Assembly: GCA_013180625.2 (NCBI GenBank)
Contig: SNVD02001406.1
Span: forward strand, 1-64,000
DNA length: 64,000 nt
DNA from: Boswellia sacra
Taxonomy: Eukaryota; Streptophyta; Magnoliopsida; Sapindales; Burseraceae
Direction of reading: 5' to 3'
In this document: piece after piece, positions 23,163-36,390 of the stretch
How the letters are laid out: every line of letters starts with the position of its first letter
Position numbering within the stretch: the stretch's first letter is position 1
Made by a program: the position numbers and the translations under genes
The notes under the pieces: generated by a model
What the model was told of the DNA's origin: nothing
What the model saw: only the letters and a program-made list of their open reading frames with translations
Database searches by the model: none

Positions 23163-26100
23163 TTATCTAGCAGGGCATGAAATATTTATTTCTGCATCAT
23201 TCTCATCGTCATCAGCATGCTCATGATCTGAAGACGGCCGTTTCAATCTCTGAAATATCTCATCAAGGGACTCTGAATCCGATGAATTGCTACGAGTGAC
23301 TAGTTTAGTTTCCTGAACTTGGCGTAGAGGAAGGAACTTTTTGGCACCTATATTTGCTTTGAAAGCTTGAAAACCATTCTTCATTGATTGCCACTTCGAG
23401 GCTAAACCTGGTCCTCCAGTTGTGTTACCAGAGGAGTTTCCTGTATCAAGCAAAGAGACCTTAGCAGAGGCAATATTCTGCTCCACTGGCTTTTTATTAG
23501 ATGTCTGTCTACTCTGTTCTCTGATAGCAGCATACTTGTTGCTGATGACTTCTCTGCTTGTGCCATACTTTCTACCCTCTTCTTTGACATGTTTACCATC
23601 GGGAACTAAACTGCTTGTTCCCTTCATTTCAATGGTCGTTGAATCCTGAAAAGGTTACTTCCAAGTTAGACAGTGAACTACCTCAGATTTTTAACAAAGC
23701 AAATAACACAGATGACGACCACGAAGAATATATTGACCCATTTATTGTCCCTAGAATCTAAGGAATTTGATTTAGTCCAAACAAAATATGAAGCCATTAA
23801 AACAAGAAAGACCAATTCCATCTCTTAGGAATTTGTTTACATACTGTGCTAATGCCGCTCTCAATATCTGTATTGTTAAAATTCCTTGCCAGTGGAACAA
23901 CACTATCACCAACATTACGCCCTTGCTCAAGCCAAGATCGTTCTGCAAATATAAGGAAATATACAAGCGTTTAGATCAAAATTAAATCAAAATAAATTTA
24001 TACAAAAATTATCCTAGAAATATGCAATAAGAATTTGAAGACCACAGCAAAAACTGTTTTGAATTCATAAAAGATTAAAGGTAACACATGGTAAACCATT
24101 GGATTAAGATTCCGCCACCTGATTTTACCTAAGGTTTTGAACATCTAGTGCCATGTGGCACTTAATGGCCAAGATCTAAATATGTAAGTTACTCCTTCAT
24201 TATAACTAAAACATACTACTTAAAACTGAATAAATTTACTAAAAAAATGATGCTTTATCACATATACCAAAAATATAATGCTTTCATCTTCTCCAACAAG
24301 CATTATGGCCTGCCAGTACTCTACAATCTAGATTGAGAATAAGAAGCTACAAAATTGTGACAAACGGACTCATAATCTAAAAAGGTCAGTATCCCGAAGA
24401 GAAGACAGATCAAGATGATTCTATTAGAGAACTTGGGTAAACCCCACTCTTGTTCTCACTTACTCTGGCAATTGCCTAGGGCTCATATGCGTCTGGCAAT
24501 TACCCAGAAAGAAGATGTGTTAGAGTAGCTGGGGAGCAGATACCTGTCCCCTGATTGTGTGAAGAGAGAGTTAACTTTTAGGTTATAAAATAGGGAGAAA
24601 ATAAATAGTTAAATCTTGACCATTAAATACTACAAATGCCACATGACAAATCCTTCAAATCATAGTTAAAATTAGGTGGGTATAGAATCCATGTCCTAAG
24701 AGATCATCATACTGTACCACATATGTTACTAAGCAGAAGAAGTATGGTAAAGTTACCTTTTTGCAAAATTATTAATCCAGATGGATCAAACCCATCCATA
24801 TCCTCTGCTTCAGATTGGAATCTAAATCTTTTCCAGCTCCCAAAGAAATCAATTACGCGATCAAAAAAATTGCTTGCAACTAATAGGGTGTATATAACCA
24901 TAATAAGTGGATAAATTTTGTTAAACCCTTCTCCAAAAAAAGGGACAGCAGTATCAATGTTACCCATCCTCTGCAATAAAAATTCATTTATCCATAAAGT
25001 TAATTACTCAAATCACCAATAGAATTTTAATTTGCAATAGTGAGAACCAAGTCAGAAACTCACTGAATAACTAAATTGAGTACTTCAATTTTCATGTCCT
25101 TAAATATGTAAACAAACATCTGAATTTATCCGATGCAATAATTTCATTGAGCAAAAAGGCCATGTTTAAAAAATAAATTACAATAAAGAGGTGCTCTACA
25201 TGCAGCTTTACATAAAGATACACAACTCGATAAATGTTAAAAGAAAGAAAAGTAAGAATAAAATTAATAAAATTAGTCACGTTATAAACCGCACTCCTAG
25301 TATCACATATGATATCCAGAGTGCTGATCCCGTTATGTTTCAGATTAGAAAAGCCATCATATTTATCCAATTTAATTTCTTCTGTTAAGGCTGAAGTTAC
25401 ATATTATAGAAAGCTGTCAAGCAATGAATGTTGTGAAAGAGAAAATTAGTTACCTTCTCAAATATAGTTTTACGCTTGTCATCGAGTCTAATGAGATTGA
25501 GGAAGTTATACGAAATTGGAGGAGCATATCGAGCAACCATCCTAGCAGAAATAGTCATAAATATTAGGTACAAAAATATTCTTTAAACAAAATTAATAAT
25601 AATAATTTAGAAAAGCAAATTGTCAAACTCTATATGATAATTACGAGGAAAAACTTACGAACATATCATAAGCAAGTTGACTGAGCTTGTTTGCCGAGGT
25701 GTCAATGAGTAAAACATTAACATCCCAGCTTTGAACAAGGAATAATACGTACAGACACACATATACATCAGAGGTACAAAGGCAAAGAGCTGGAGGAAAA
25801 AAAAAAATCTCAGTATCAAAAATTTGAGGAAAAGAACCAGAATTAAACATCTAAAACCATGAAGCAAAAAATAACATACAAAAGCTGGTAAATATGGACC
25901 ACGAGGCAAAGAGCAATAACTTGGCATATTTCAGAACAAATAGACAGAGTTTCATATTTTACACTTAACCTTCATAGTTTGAATAATGAGCCATTGCAAA
26001 GTTATAGCATGTCAAAATAGAAATCCAATTGAAAGTGAGTTATGCAACGAAATGGTCAAAAGATATTTTGTTGTCTAACATGTATACTTTGAACTGGAAA

Positions 26101-29100
26101 ACCAGTTTGAGACAAAGAAGGTGCAAAACCTATAAGATAAGGAATAGATTCTTCCGAATAGCCTAATTTTACATTCTCAAAGAATATTTATATCTGCACA
26201 ATCAATGATATATATATATATATATATATATGTACAGAAACAGTTAATTACCTGCACAAGCACCTCCTCCGACTTTACAGAGTTTACGAGTATCGAGAAA
26301 AGAGAAAGATCAACTCCACTTGGTAGAAGAGTTGCCTCGGCTAAAAGAATCGCAGCTGACATTATACTGAGTATAATAGCTAAAAGTTTCTCAATTTGTT
26401 TTCTCAGGTAACATTTCCAAGTAAACTCTGCAAAGAACCAACATCCATTAGAAGATAACCATATTCACCGATAATCATATAGTTAATTGATGATATAATA
26501 ATAAATAATAATCGCTAAAGTTCAAGATACTGCACCCAAAAAGAAAAAGTTTTTTTTGTGAAAGAAGCTAATCACATGAGCACCAGAAAAGGGAGAAAAC
26601 TCAAAAGAAAGTAAAACAAACTGTATATATTACTCCAGTCCAAGCAGAAGTATGCATAATGTTTTTCCTCCTGTGGAATTAATGCAGACATTCTAAAATG
26701 TCTGATTTCATTCGCAGAACAGGTCTTATCATTTTCTAAGGTAGACCAAATTACAAACAATCCCGCATATAAATTTACTTTAACTTGTTAAGGAATGTTG
26801 TCATAATATAGAATTGTGGAATTTATGCATGGAAACTTGTAGCAACTGCAGTTTGTTTTCTGCTTTTGAGGTCACCTATAGAGTCTTATTCCTATATAAA
26901 TCTTAATAGGTCCATTCTGTGTCAGAAGTATATTACAAGCAAGTTTATGAATGCACTAACTTTTAAATCTACCAAAGGCATATTCAATTCCCTCTACTAG
27001 ATTTTTGGCCTTCTCTTAAATTCTTGGCCACAATGTAACCACTAGTTCTCTGCAACAATAGCATATCAAACCATCCCAGAATCACCTTTCAAACCTTCTA
27101 CAGCAATTCAAGCCCCTTTCCTCCTTCACAAACAGCCGAAAAGAAACAATTCTGCATTGCTTATGCATCTGTGCATGAAAATTGACCATTGAAGTCAAAT
27201 ATACAGCATTGATTGCATTCACAATTCTCTTCTAAAAACTCAACAACTAAATGGCTAAGGGGATGTTGTCTTGAAAAGTATTCTCTATGGCACAAAATTG
27301 TTAGAAGCAAATATGCAAATGGATGGGATGCTAATGTGGTTAACTATGGGTCCTCTGGAAGACCTTGGAAAGCAATCTCTACGCAATACCCTTCTTTTCC
27401 CACTCAGATTGCCATAGCTGTGGGAGATGGTAAGAATCTTCAGTTTTGGGAGGGCAAGTGGGTAGGAGAATTCTCCTTGGTTGAAAAGTTCCCTCACATC
27501 TATAAGCTTTGCCATACTAGAAATGCATATATCCACTCTCGTATGGTTTTCTCTTCAAGCTCCCTAAGTTGGAATTGGAAATTCAATCTCAAAAGGAATT
27601 TGAAAGAGGAAAATACAACAATTCATAGAAATTATGTAGTTGCTGGTAAATGTAAGTATTGATGAAAAATTAAGAAAAAAAAAAAGACTATGGAAATTAG
27701 AGGCTTTGGGTAATTTCTCTTTTAAATCCTATTATGAGTGGTCAATCCCTCTTGAATACTTCAAACCTTACAAAATCAGTAAATCTAAAATTTCTCCTAA
27801 AGTTCAAGTCTCTTGTGAGCTTTAGCTCATGGCAAAATTAACAACACTGATGTGCCTCTCTCCCTCTTGGTGTCTCGTGCGTAAAAGAAGTGTTGAAATT
27901 TCTAATCATCTCTTTCTCCATTGCTCTTTAGCTTCAAGTTTATGGGCTAGAGTTTGTAAAGAATCCAAGATCTCATGTGCCAATCCTAGTTCTGATCATT
28001 CTTTACTTATGGAGAATGTTTTTGCTTTTAGCGAAGGAAAGAAAGGCTACAACTTCATGGAGATGCATCATCTCTGCCCTCCTTTGGATTATTTGGCAAA
28101 AACAAAACAACCTTATTTTTGGTGAGAAAGGAGAAGCAAATTCTGGTGAATTGTTGGATAGAGTTAAGACTTTTTTTCTTCTCTTTGGAGTTCAATTTCA
28201 AAGGATTTCAAGATTTTTCTTTCTTCTTTCTACAATCTAAATTGGGAAGCTGTTATAGGTTAACTTTGTATACTTTGTCTTGTTTGCTTCAAGGAGGGGA
28301 AGATGTTTATTTTGTATAGATTTGTTACTCCTTCCTTACATTTTGGACCTTCCTGGATATTTAATCCACTGATGTGACTTTTTTTTTTTTTTACTTCAAT
28401 ATAATTCCTCAGTTTCTTACATTAAAAAAATAAAATAAAATAAAAGACACTAGGCCCTCCACAAATGAAACAGAAAAACTTAGTAATTTATAACAAATTA
28501 ATGCCAAATAATCCAGCAATACAAAATTAACACTTCAAATAAGTAAATGTGTAAATAAATTGCTTGATTACCTATAGTATCCAAGAGAGCCCCTATTTTT
28601 CCAGTTCGACTTGGTCTGAAGCTTGAAATATATTTCCTAGAATGATTTCATACAATCATTAAATGTCAACGGGGAGGAACCTGTAACATTCATAAAGACA
28701 AAGATATAGCACAATAGTAGATTATATTGAGGAGCAGACCATCCAGTTGAATTGCGACGATCATAATTTCTTATCGTATCTTCCAGTTCTAAGGCCTCCA
28801 CAACATAGGTCCTATACTCACTGCAGAAAAAACTCTAAATCAGAGAAAATAAATTCAACAATCAAAAGCATACCAAACAACAAATTAAACATAATGCATT
28901 CTGTCTGAATGGTAATTTAGTCCTTCAAAGATTAGTAATATTACTCAGCAATTATCAACATTGGTACATTACCATCAAACAACCATATGTTGGACCAACA
29001 GCATAAAAATTTACATTTAAGAATACAGCAGAAAAATAAATTAAAAACATGGAAAGATAAACAAAATTTCCAGCAATTTGAACACTCTAGATGAAATTTT

Positions 29101-32100
29101 GTTTATTAAAAAGAGAATTGAATGATTGGAGATGAAATTGTGCAAGGCAACACTTCATTTTTCTTACTGTGGCACACTCAATACCCTAACAACACATGTT
29201 GCATCATCAATATGATATTATCCAAGTAGAAAGATTATACTTGAGTCGCTCAAAAAATCCCAATCAGCCCCTCAGAAATGAATGGTATAAGCTTAAGATA
29301 TACAGCTTTCTCTGTCACACCAATAGCATTGATGTAACCATGCATAGCAGATGATTTTACTTCCTAGCCCCAAGTTACAGATCATTGTTTTGATGCCAAA
29401 CATTCACAACCATGTATTTGTGTTGGTAAACAAGGCACCCATCTCAAATGTCCTGCCACATCATATGCATGCCTAAAGACAACGAAAATTGAACACTATT
29501 TACAAGATGATGATAATAAGTCACTAGGCATCCCCCCACAGATGTTCCAAGCAATCATAAGGGTCAAAACCACCTTTGTCTCTAGATATTTGTAAAAATG
29601 AAACTAGGAGAAGAAAAAAGACAGTTACCTTGTTTTCTGTAAATTAATCTTTCTCAATAACAATGTGAAATTAAAGGAGCCTCGAGGCGGCTGCTCAACT
29701 ATGTGGATGTTAACAAACAAAGACTCTTTCTTGGAATCTAAGGAGGAAAGAGCCACCAATTTCATGACAAGTTTTCGAGGGCTGAAACTCTGCCACAACG
29801 ATGTAACATAATGATCTAAAAAAATGAACAATCTACTCTACAGGGTGTTGACTCTTGGAAAGTAGCTAAGAAAGTCAGGTACAAGGAGCAGACTGCTGCA
29901 GTTGTTTCAAGCACAATCAAGAAAATGCAACATAAAGGAAAAATGGCATGAGCTTTTCAATAGAACATGTGGAATAAGGTACCAAAGGAACAAATATTGA
30001 TAAGGCAGGCACAAGGATCTACAAAGAATTCATGAATAATTACAAATAGTTCACATACCTTTTGTATCGGTAATACTCCTCTCTTGCCCTTCGAAGATGA
30101 CGCCTTAGAGTTGCCATTGATTTCTCATCTGTATCATAATCCATATCGTTTTCCCCCAATCGGCCACCTTGTGGTTTAAAGGATGGGTCTTCTTTAAACT
30201 GGTAATACAATTAAAAGTGTTAGAATGAGCATCTTGAAGTAACCAGCAACGTTAGAAAATAATAATAATAACAAGTAATACCATTTGCGTTAACATATCA
30301 TCAATAACATTCATGTAGGGTCTCAGAGGATCACGCTTGGACATTTGGTTAGAGGTTGCTTGAGCTACCTGTTGAGGTAAATCATCATTAAAACAGGTTG
30401 CCAGCAGATTAGAACAAATACAAGTCAATCCTTTATTTAATAAAGCATAAAAATTGTTCATTACTAAGTCCACGAAAGCATACAAAATACTAAACATTTT
30501 GTTGGTAATAAGGAATCGAGAAATAATTACGTGGTAAGACCACAGCTAAAGTATAAAATTTCTGTCCATGAAAACACAAAGACAAGCACAGGTGTTTGAG
30601 ATCAATTGATATGCCCACAAACATGAGGTCCTTTCAGCTTAAAGGTAGTCATGTTGGATAATCTATCAGTCTATCCAAGGTTAACATTTTCTACGTAGGT
30701 GTCCATACACCACTTCCTCTCCATAATCGACTAGAACAGAATTTTACTAAAGAAAAATAAATGTGATAATGAAAAGATCAACAAATAAGAAGCCTTCTTG
30801 TTAGTGTATAATTAAATTTCAAAATCCATAGCATATCTATGTAGTCAAAAATCATGAATCTATGCATACCATTACCATGTACATCTTCAAATGTAAAATG
30901 AACTCTGATTGGAATTGACAATAGTTTCATAGCAACATTCCACAAGACCAGATCATAATACCACAGTCTTGTTAACCTAAAACTTAATTAATCCTAAAAC
31001 TTAATGAATTTAGGACTTCTATATGTAAATCTTAACTAGCTGTACAAAAGATAATAACATAAATCAAAGAAATTAAGAGATAAAAAATTTTTATTTTAAA
31101 AAAAAAGGCTGTCCTTTTAACAAAATTTTTCAAGGAGATGAATACCCAAAAAAATAAAAAAATAAAAAAAAACCATTAATCGGATAAAGAACTTACTACA
31201 ATAGCATTTGAAAGATCTTGATGAGCATCATCAAGTTTCACAGCCATTTTGGCAATTTTATGTGAAAGAACTTTCTGGCGAGTGGTCCAATCTGCATTTC
31301 TCCAAATGCTTTTGGGAATTTCACTCAGGCCAAAACCAAGAAGAAATGCACCAGTAACAAGCCCAAAAGTATTTGAACAGGCCATAGCTAAACCCAGAAG
31401 ACCTCCACTCCTGTCAATACAAAAATCAACTAACAAAGTCAACATACTACTCAAGAAAAGGGGACAAAATAAAATACTATATATGTATTAGTAGAATCAA
31501 TCAGTTGCAATAATGTATGCAAAATATTTAGTAACTGATCAAACAATTTTATTATAAATAGCAATGACACAAATTACAGTTAGTGTACAAATGGAGTCAA
31601 TAATTCAGTAGCTAATAATTCGAATTAACAATCCTCTTGGCCAGAACCGGACATTGCCCTTTACCATCCCACCACTAGGAGACTGGGACTCGAGGCATGG
31701 TTAAGTATTCCCTTCCGCCGGATGTAAATTTTTCTCCTATCTTTCACTGAACAATATCTTTATTTTCTTTGATTTTATGTTCAAGGAATAAGAACTTAGA
31801 TCAGACAAGGCAAAAACATAATCTGTATCAAAGAAGGTAAGAAACAAACCAGTTCCTGTGCATCATGATGAGGAGAATGAGTCCAATAAGGCCAATGGAT
31901 CCAACAATTAAATAGAAGACCAAGTTAACATGTACACTAGTCTTCAGTCTTTCTGTCACACTGAAGTCACCAGCATCTTCGAAACCCTGAATAAGGGGCA
32001 CCACAGCCCTGTTTAGAGATACCATAGTTTAAATAATGAGAAGATAAGCATTTATGAGTTGTAAAACAAAATAGAAATATCACTAAGCAAGATGGGGCAC

Positions 32101-33573
32101 CAACTTATGAAGCTAAAGAGATAGAAGTAAACAAGCAATTATAGACACAAAGCACTGAGATAGACATGTGATTCAATTTGAACTGTGTAGTTCTATGATA
32201 TTTGTCATGATAAAGGAGCCACATAAAGCATATACAAGACTAGAAAGTTGTAATTATTGCACACACCTAACAAGGGAAAAGATATGGACATCTATACTTA
32301 CACATGCTTGTGCATCTAAACTGAAAGGTAAAAAAATGAAAGGTTTAAGATGTTCTTCAATTCAAGCTCAATCACTTCCTCATCCTCCAATTTAAACCAA
32401 CCATGTAGCCAATTTATATTGCTTCAGAATATAAAACATTTGAAAGATTAGTGCCAATTTATTACCAAAAGCAAAGCTTCTTAAATAGTAAACATCAAAG
32501 TAACATAATGCTCACAAATAATTGAATGATTGAAATACTTAAAATGAACGCCAACCATTTGCCACATAATTACTTAAAAAATGCACAACTAAGGATCAAA
32601 AAGGAAACTTTATAAATAATAAAGTCTATAAATTTACAAATGGCATACATACCAAGTAAGTAAAAACGTACTCCAATATGACCAGCTCCAAAAGAAAGAT
32701 ATGCCTCCATTCCCATTATAATCTGGTGGATGTGATATTGTCTGTACAAGTAAGAAAAGCACTAATTCAATAAAACCATTATAAACAAATGTGCAAAGAA
32801 ATGCTTCAATCAATCACAACATGCCTTCAAAAACCTCGTAAAAACGTCAATTTTCATCAAGCACAAAAAGTATCATCTTCTTAGATTCTACACATCAGAG
32901 CTAGAACTTGCCAGCTGGGAATATCCTTCAGTGACCCCCAACAAGACATAAAATGCAAACAGTGCACGTTTTTCTAAAACTAGATCAATTAATCCTCATC
33001 CAATTGCTAAAATCAAACCTAAAGAAAAAGAGTCAATAAAATGATTATTTGGTATTGACTCTTCACAAAAATAAGGTAAACTACAACCATTAAATTGCTC
33101 AAACTCGATATCTAAACATACACGATTCCAACTGAACCAAAAGCCAATCAATTAAAGCATCCAATCCACATATTTCAAAAATTCAAGGATCATATCAAGC
33201 AGCCGGACCAGAACCGTCACCGGCACATGCATTGTTAAAATTGCAGCATTGTTACATTAAATATTACCTCATCATCTCCGCAACAATTTCCTCTCAATAA
33301 AATAATAAAATAAAACCCTAGATAACCTAAATTGAATAAAATCATCATCAAAATGAGATTTAAAACCGAAACTGAAGCGGCAACAGCCAGCTGAAAATCA
33401 TTTACCGTCCAAATATCAGCGGGAACGAGGATAATGATGGACAGAGAACAGAACCAGGCGTACGCGACGGTGAAGAGCACGTAGCGAGGGGCGTACGGGC
33501 CGGCAAAGTACCTCAACGTTAGAATTACCATGCCTAGGGTTAGAGGCAAGGAGATCAGGTAAAACACCCACAT
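23163..33573 (-). CDS. LMBR1-like multispan membrane protein (LMBD2-type), 14 exons
   Basis: Exons, in gene order: 33406-33573, 32653-32741, 31850-32008, 31197-31410, 30282-30368, 30059-30198, 28740-28820, 28572-28636, 26252-26427, 25659-25789, 25454-25541, 24757-24970, 23845-23942, 23163-23645. All introns are GT-AG, phases agree throughout, and the coding length is 2193 nt (730 residues plus TAA), near the usual size of plant homologues. The N-terminus (MWVFYLISLPLTLGMV) starts with a membrane span and others follow in exons 1-4; a hydrophilic, partly coiled-coil middle (about 150-330, NQMSKRDPLRPYMNVID) precedes a second group of spans (about 340-510, MSAAILLAEATLL, YMCVCTYYSLFKAGMLM). The Ser-rich tail holds ANIGAKKFLPLRQ and SESLDEIFQRLKRPS. 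The match is to the plant LMBR1-like family, relatives of animal LMBD2; the molecular role in plants is not established. No lesion is seen, so it should be functional. Confidence 0.93.
24086..24694. mobile_element. inverted-repeat DNA element in intron 12 of the LMBR1-like gene
   Basis: The segment 24086-24184 and the reverse complement of 24604-24694 align over about 90 bp, sharing ACATGG, CCACCT, TTTTAAC/TTTTGAAC, ATGTGGCA, TTAATGG and CAAGAT in order. Long imperfect terminal repeats around a 420-bp non-coding core suggest a non-autonomous, MULE-like element. No target duplication could be assigned. It lies between splice sites and should not affect the protein. Confidence 0.6.
26206..26231. 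repeat. (AT)n microsatellite in intron 9
   Basis: Pure TA dinucleotide run just downstream of exon 9 of the LMBR1-like gene (in gene orientation). Confidence 0.9.
27240..28445 (+). mobile_element. 5'-truncated LINE (L1-type) fragment in intron 8 of the LMBR1-like gene
   Basis: The plus strand (antisense to the host gene) encodes the C-terminal part of a plant LINE polyprotein. The region after the reverse transcriptase is seen: KWLRGCCLEKYSLWHKIVRSKY, then VGDGKNLQFWEGKWVG, and a zf-RVT-like segment with SNHLFLHCSLASSLW (about 27900-27950). Several stops and frameshifts (e.g. near 27660, 27824 and 28100) break it. The fragment ends in an A-rich tail, AAAATAAAATAAAATAAAA (about 28426-28444), as expected for target-primed insertion. 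The endonuclease and most of the reverse transcriptase are missing. No target duplication was recognised. Confidence 0.8.
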
Positions 33574-33760
33574 CCTTCGCCAATTTTCACGGAAACTTTG
33601 TTTTGTTTCTCTAGAGACGAAATTTGGTTGGAGAACGCCGGATCCGAGGGCAGGCCCGCCGGAGCTGACCGATACTTGACGGACAAGACAAACAAAACAA
33701 AAGGATCGGCGGAAATCTTTTCTTAATTTTAGATTTGGTAAATTGGCTTAACGTGGCCGC
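33574..33760 (-). promoter_or_regulatory. 5'-UTR and promoter-proximal region of the LMBR1-like gene
   Basis: The 150 bp before the ATG are G+C-richer than the surroundings and free of upstream in-frame ATG close to the start. No clear TATA box is visible on the minus strand here, as is common for constitutively expressed plant genes. Extent is inferred. Confidence 0.35.
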
Positions 33761-34390
33761 TCGGGCCAGGGCTGGGTTAAATTGCGCGCAATGCGTATAG
33801 TTTTGTATTTCGTTGTGTAGTTTAATTTAATTTAATTTAATGTAAATATGTCTTTGTGGGTCTGTGGCTAAAGAGTCCGTCACAGCGGGGCATTTGTAAG
33901 AAAAAGCACTGAATGGGTACCACTTGGAGATCTGTGGCCACCAGTTGCGTGGGTCCTATTTGGTGCTCCCATCGGGGGATCCGAAAACCCAAAAAACATT
34001 TTCTTTTATTAAAAAAAATTGGATTTTATGTGAAATCATTTTATTCCAAATAATAGATATAAATTTTTTTAAATATGTATTTTTTTGGTTGAAATACTTT
34101 CATGTATATAAAGATCTATAACATCTATAAATTATTTGAAAATAAATGAAAAAATAACCAAATTTTGAAGGGTTTTTTAAAAAATATCAATATTTGGAAA
34201 TTTGTGGCACTCTAATCAAGTTTAATATTAAATATAAAATAAATTTTTATTTCTTATTATGATAATCTAATATATTTACTCGATAAGAATTTATCATCAT
34301 TTGATAGTTCACCATAGGTTAAATATTTTCCTGACATCATTATAAAAATCATCTAGGACGATCAATTTCTCAACAAATTAAAACTAAATA
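33761..34390. other. intergenic spacer
   Basis: Contains a short TTTAA repeat near 33820-33840 and AT-rich sequence. No gene or element recognised. Confidence 0.4.
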
Positions 34391-34510
34391 ATACAATATT
34401 TTGTTAGATAATAAAACTAATCAAAATATTATTTTTTAAGAGAACCTTTAATAGAATATTCTGTTAGGTAATAAAAATAATCAAAATATTATTTTTTAAG
34501 AGAACTTTTA
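34391..34510. repeat. tandem duplication, 60-bp unit
   Basis: 34391-34450 is repeated at 34451-34510 with about seven substitutions and no gaps; both contain AATCAAAATATTATTTTTTAAG-type sequence. Confidence 0.9.
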
Positions 34511-35364
34511 AGGGACATATTTATTTTGGGGATGAATGAAAAATCCAATGATAATTATTTTCCAACAATAAACTCGAATGAATCTTTAACATGTTAAATT
34601 ATGAATTTTGGTTTATTTATTATCTAATATTGAAGTGTCATTTGATATGACATTTAAATATTTAAAGTAATTTAATTCTTGAATTGATATTGATCCGTAA
34701 ATCATGAAAAAAAGGTTTATTATAAGAAGATGAAACAAAGAGTTCCTCTTCTAGTGCAAGCAAGCATGTTGGACACTTTTGTCACATTAGATTAACTATT
34801 TATTTTAATAAATTAAAGAGAATGGAAGATGACACATACGCATGTGTTAAAATATTTAATTATAGACAATGTATGATGTATGATCCACTAACTCAATTCA
34901 TGCATAGCATGTCAAACATCAATATGCTTATGATAAAAGTCTTCCCATTTTGTTGAGGATTTGGATTTGTTAGGTTAGGTTGGAGGCAACATTTTTTTTT
35001 TTGGGTTGGTAACAACTTGGGCTGGTTTAATGGTTTGTGGGTAGGCATGGACCCCAACAACTTGGGCTTTTACAGACTACTTGGGTCTATTTTTCGGTTT
35101 TCTTGAGTGGCCCAATATGAAGATTTTGACGGCTTTTCTCTAACAAAGAATTATCTCATCCATGGTCGACTTTAGTTGTGGATTGTTTCATTTTGCAGCC
35201 ACTTTGAGTATAAGTTACATATTCATATTGTATTATCATTATTAAAAAATTATCAATTACAGTTGAAAAAACAATTGTTTGATGGGGTGTTCTTTTTCCT
35301 TTAAGAAGAGACTTTTTTTTAGTTATGAAACCAAAAAATAATATAAATTGCGAGAAATAATGAA

Positions 35365-35390
<26 letters not shown>
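34511..35390. other. spacer ending in an (AT)n microsatellite
   Basis: No coding signal. The (AT)n run at 35366-35390 is the target into which the gypsy element inserted; the run continues on the other side of the element. Confidence 0.45.
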
Positions 35391-35395
<5 letters not shown>

Positions 35396-35798
35396 ATGCA
35401 CGATTTCCGGACGGCTGGGAAGCGGGTCGGAGCTCGGGTCGTACGTCGGGTCCAAAATTTTCTGGGAGAATTTCCGGCACTCCAGAATTTTCTGGGAGAA
35501 TTTCCTAGAGAGAGAAGCTCTCAAAACCAGAGGAAATTTAGAGAGAGAATGAGTCCAAAAAAGTGTGCGTACCTTGAGCAATAATTCGGAGGGTTTATAT
35601 AGGAGTCAGGATGGGCCATTGTGGGACCCAGGTAATGGGCCCAAATAATGGGCTTCAGTAATGGGCTTACTGTATTAGAAATAATTGAGTCAGGATGGGT
35701 CATTGTGGGACCCAGACAATGGGCCCAAATAATGGGCTTCAGTAATGGGCTTACTGTATTAGAAATAATTGAGGCCCAATATTGTTATGGCCATAACA
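35391..35798 (-). repeat. 3' LTR of the gypsy element
   Basis: 408 bp, TGTTGATGCACG to CCATAACA. 58 bp shorter than the other LTR because 73 bp are replaced by 15 bp at 35456-35470. Contains an internal 85-bp tandem duplication (35604-35688, 35689-35773). Confidence 0.93.
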
Positions 35799-35812
35799 GT
35801 AGTCCCCCCTAG
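35799..35812 (-). other. polypurine tract of the gypsy element
   Basis: On the minus strand TAGGGGGGACTAC directly precedes the 3' LTR. Confidence 0.8.
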
Positions 35813-35951
35813 GCCCAAGTTGACCAATGGGTCGGCGTAGGGACTATTTAGTTGTTCTGGGCTATAAATTAAATGTATTAGGGGGCCGGCCCAAAGATGT
35901 GATTTATTACACATGCATGCTTAGTGTGGCTTAAACCCTAAATTGGGGCTC

Positions 35952-35959
35952 TATATAAG
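35952..35959 (+). promoter_or_regulatory. TATA box of the antisense gene inside the gypsy element
   Basis: TATATAAG on the plus strand, about 120 bp upstream of a consensus splice donor (GTAAGT at 36073). Together with the leader that follows it looks like an independent promoter directing transcription against gag-pol. Confidence 0.6.
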
Positions 35960-35984
35960 ACACAAGTGTTAGGGAGTAGGGTTT

Positions 35985-36072
35985 ACTCAAAAATAGGAGA
36001 AAGCACCTTGGAGGCAAGCAGTGTAAGTGACCCCGGCAAACAGAACTCTTCAATCCGAGCAAGCCGCCACAA
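35985..36072 (+). other. predicted 5'-UTR exon of the antisense gene
   Basis: Short leader downstream of the TATA box ending in CCACAA followed by GTAAGT at 36073. The next matching acceptor is CAG at 37424-37426, immediately before an ATG. The transcript start is a guess from TATA spacing. Confidence 0.45.
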
Positions 36073-36390
36073 GTAAGTACTTTTTTTCTTGCGCATATAC
36101 TTTAGAATGCATGGATTAGGTTTAATTTTTGTGCTTATTATTGTCTTGTCTATTTTTTTTTCAATGCAAAAACTCTGTACGGATCATGCCCTATGTGTGT
36201 GTATACGTGATTTGTGTGAGAATATGAAAATGTTTGCATGTGTTTTCCCTTGCGGGTTCGTGTGTGAAAGAAGAAGAAACATGAGTGTGTGTTCGGGTGT
36301 GAAGGAGGGAAAGTGAGAATGTGCGTAGGAGATTTGGCCCACATGGGCGAGCGACGTGCACAACATGTTCGTGTGTGCGCAAGGCGACCA

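Noticed and set aside
27285..27536. 83-codon minus-strand frame in LMBR1 intron 8
   Set aside because: Shadow of the plus-strand LINE coding sequence; it has no splice sites joining it to the LMBR1-like exons and would break the closed 2193-nt frame.
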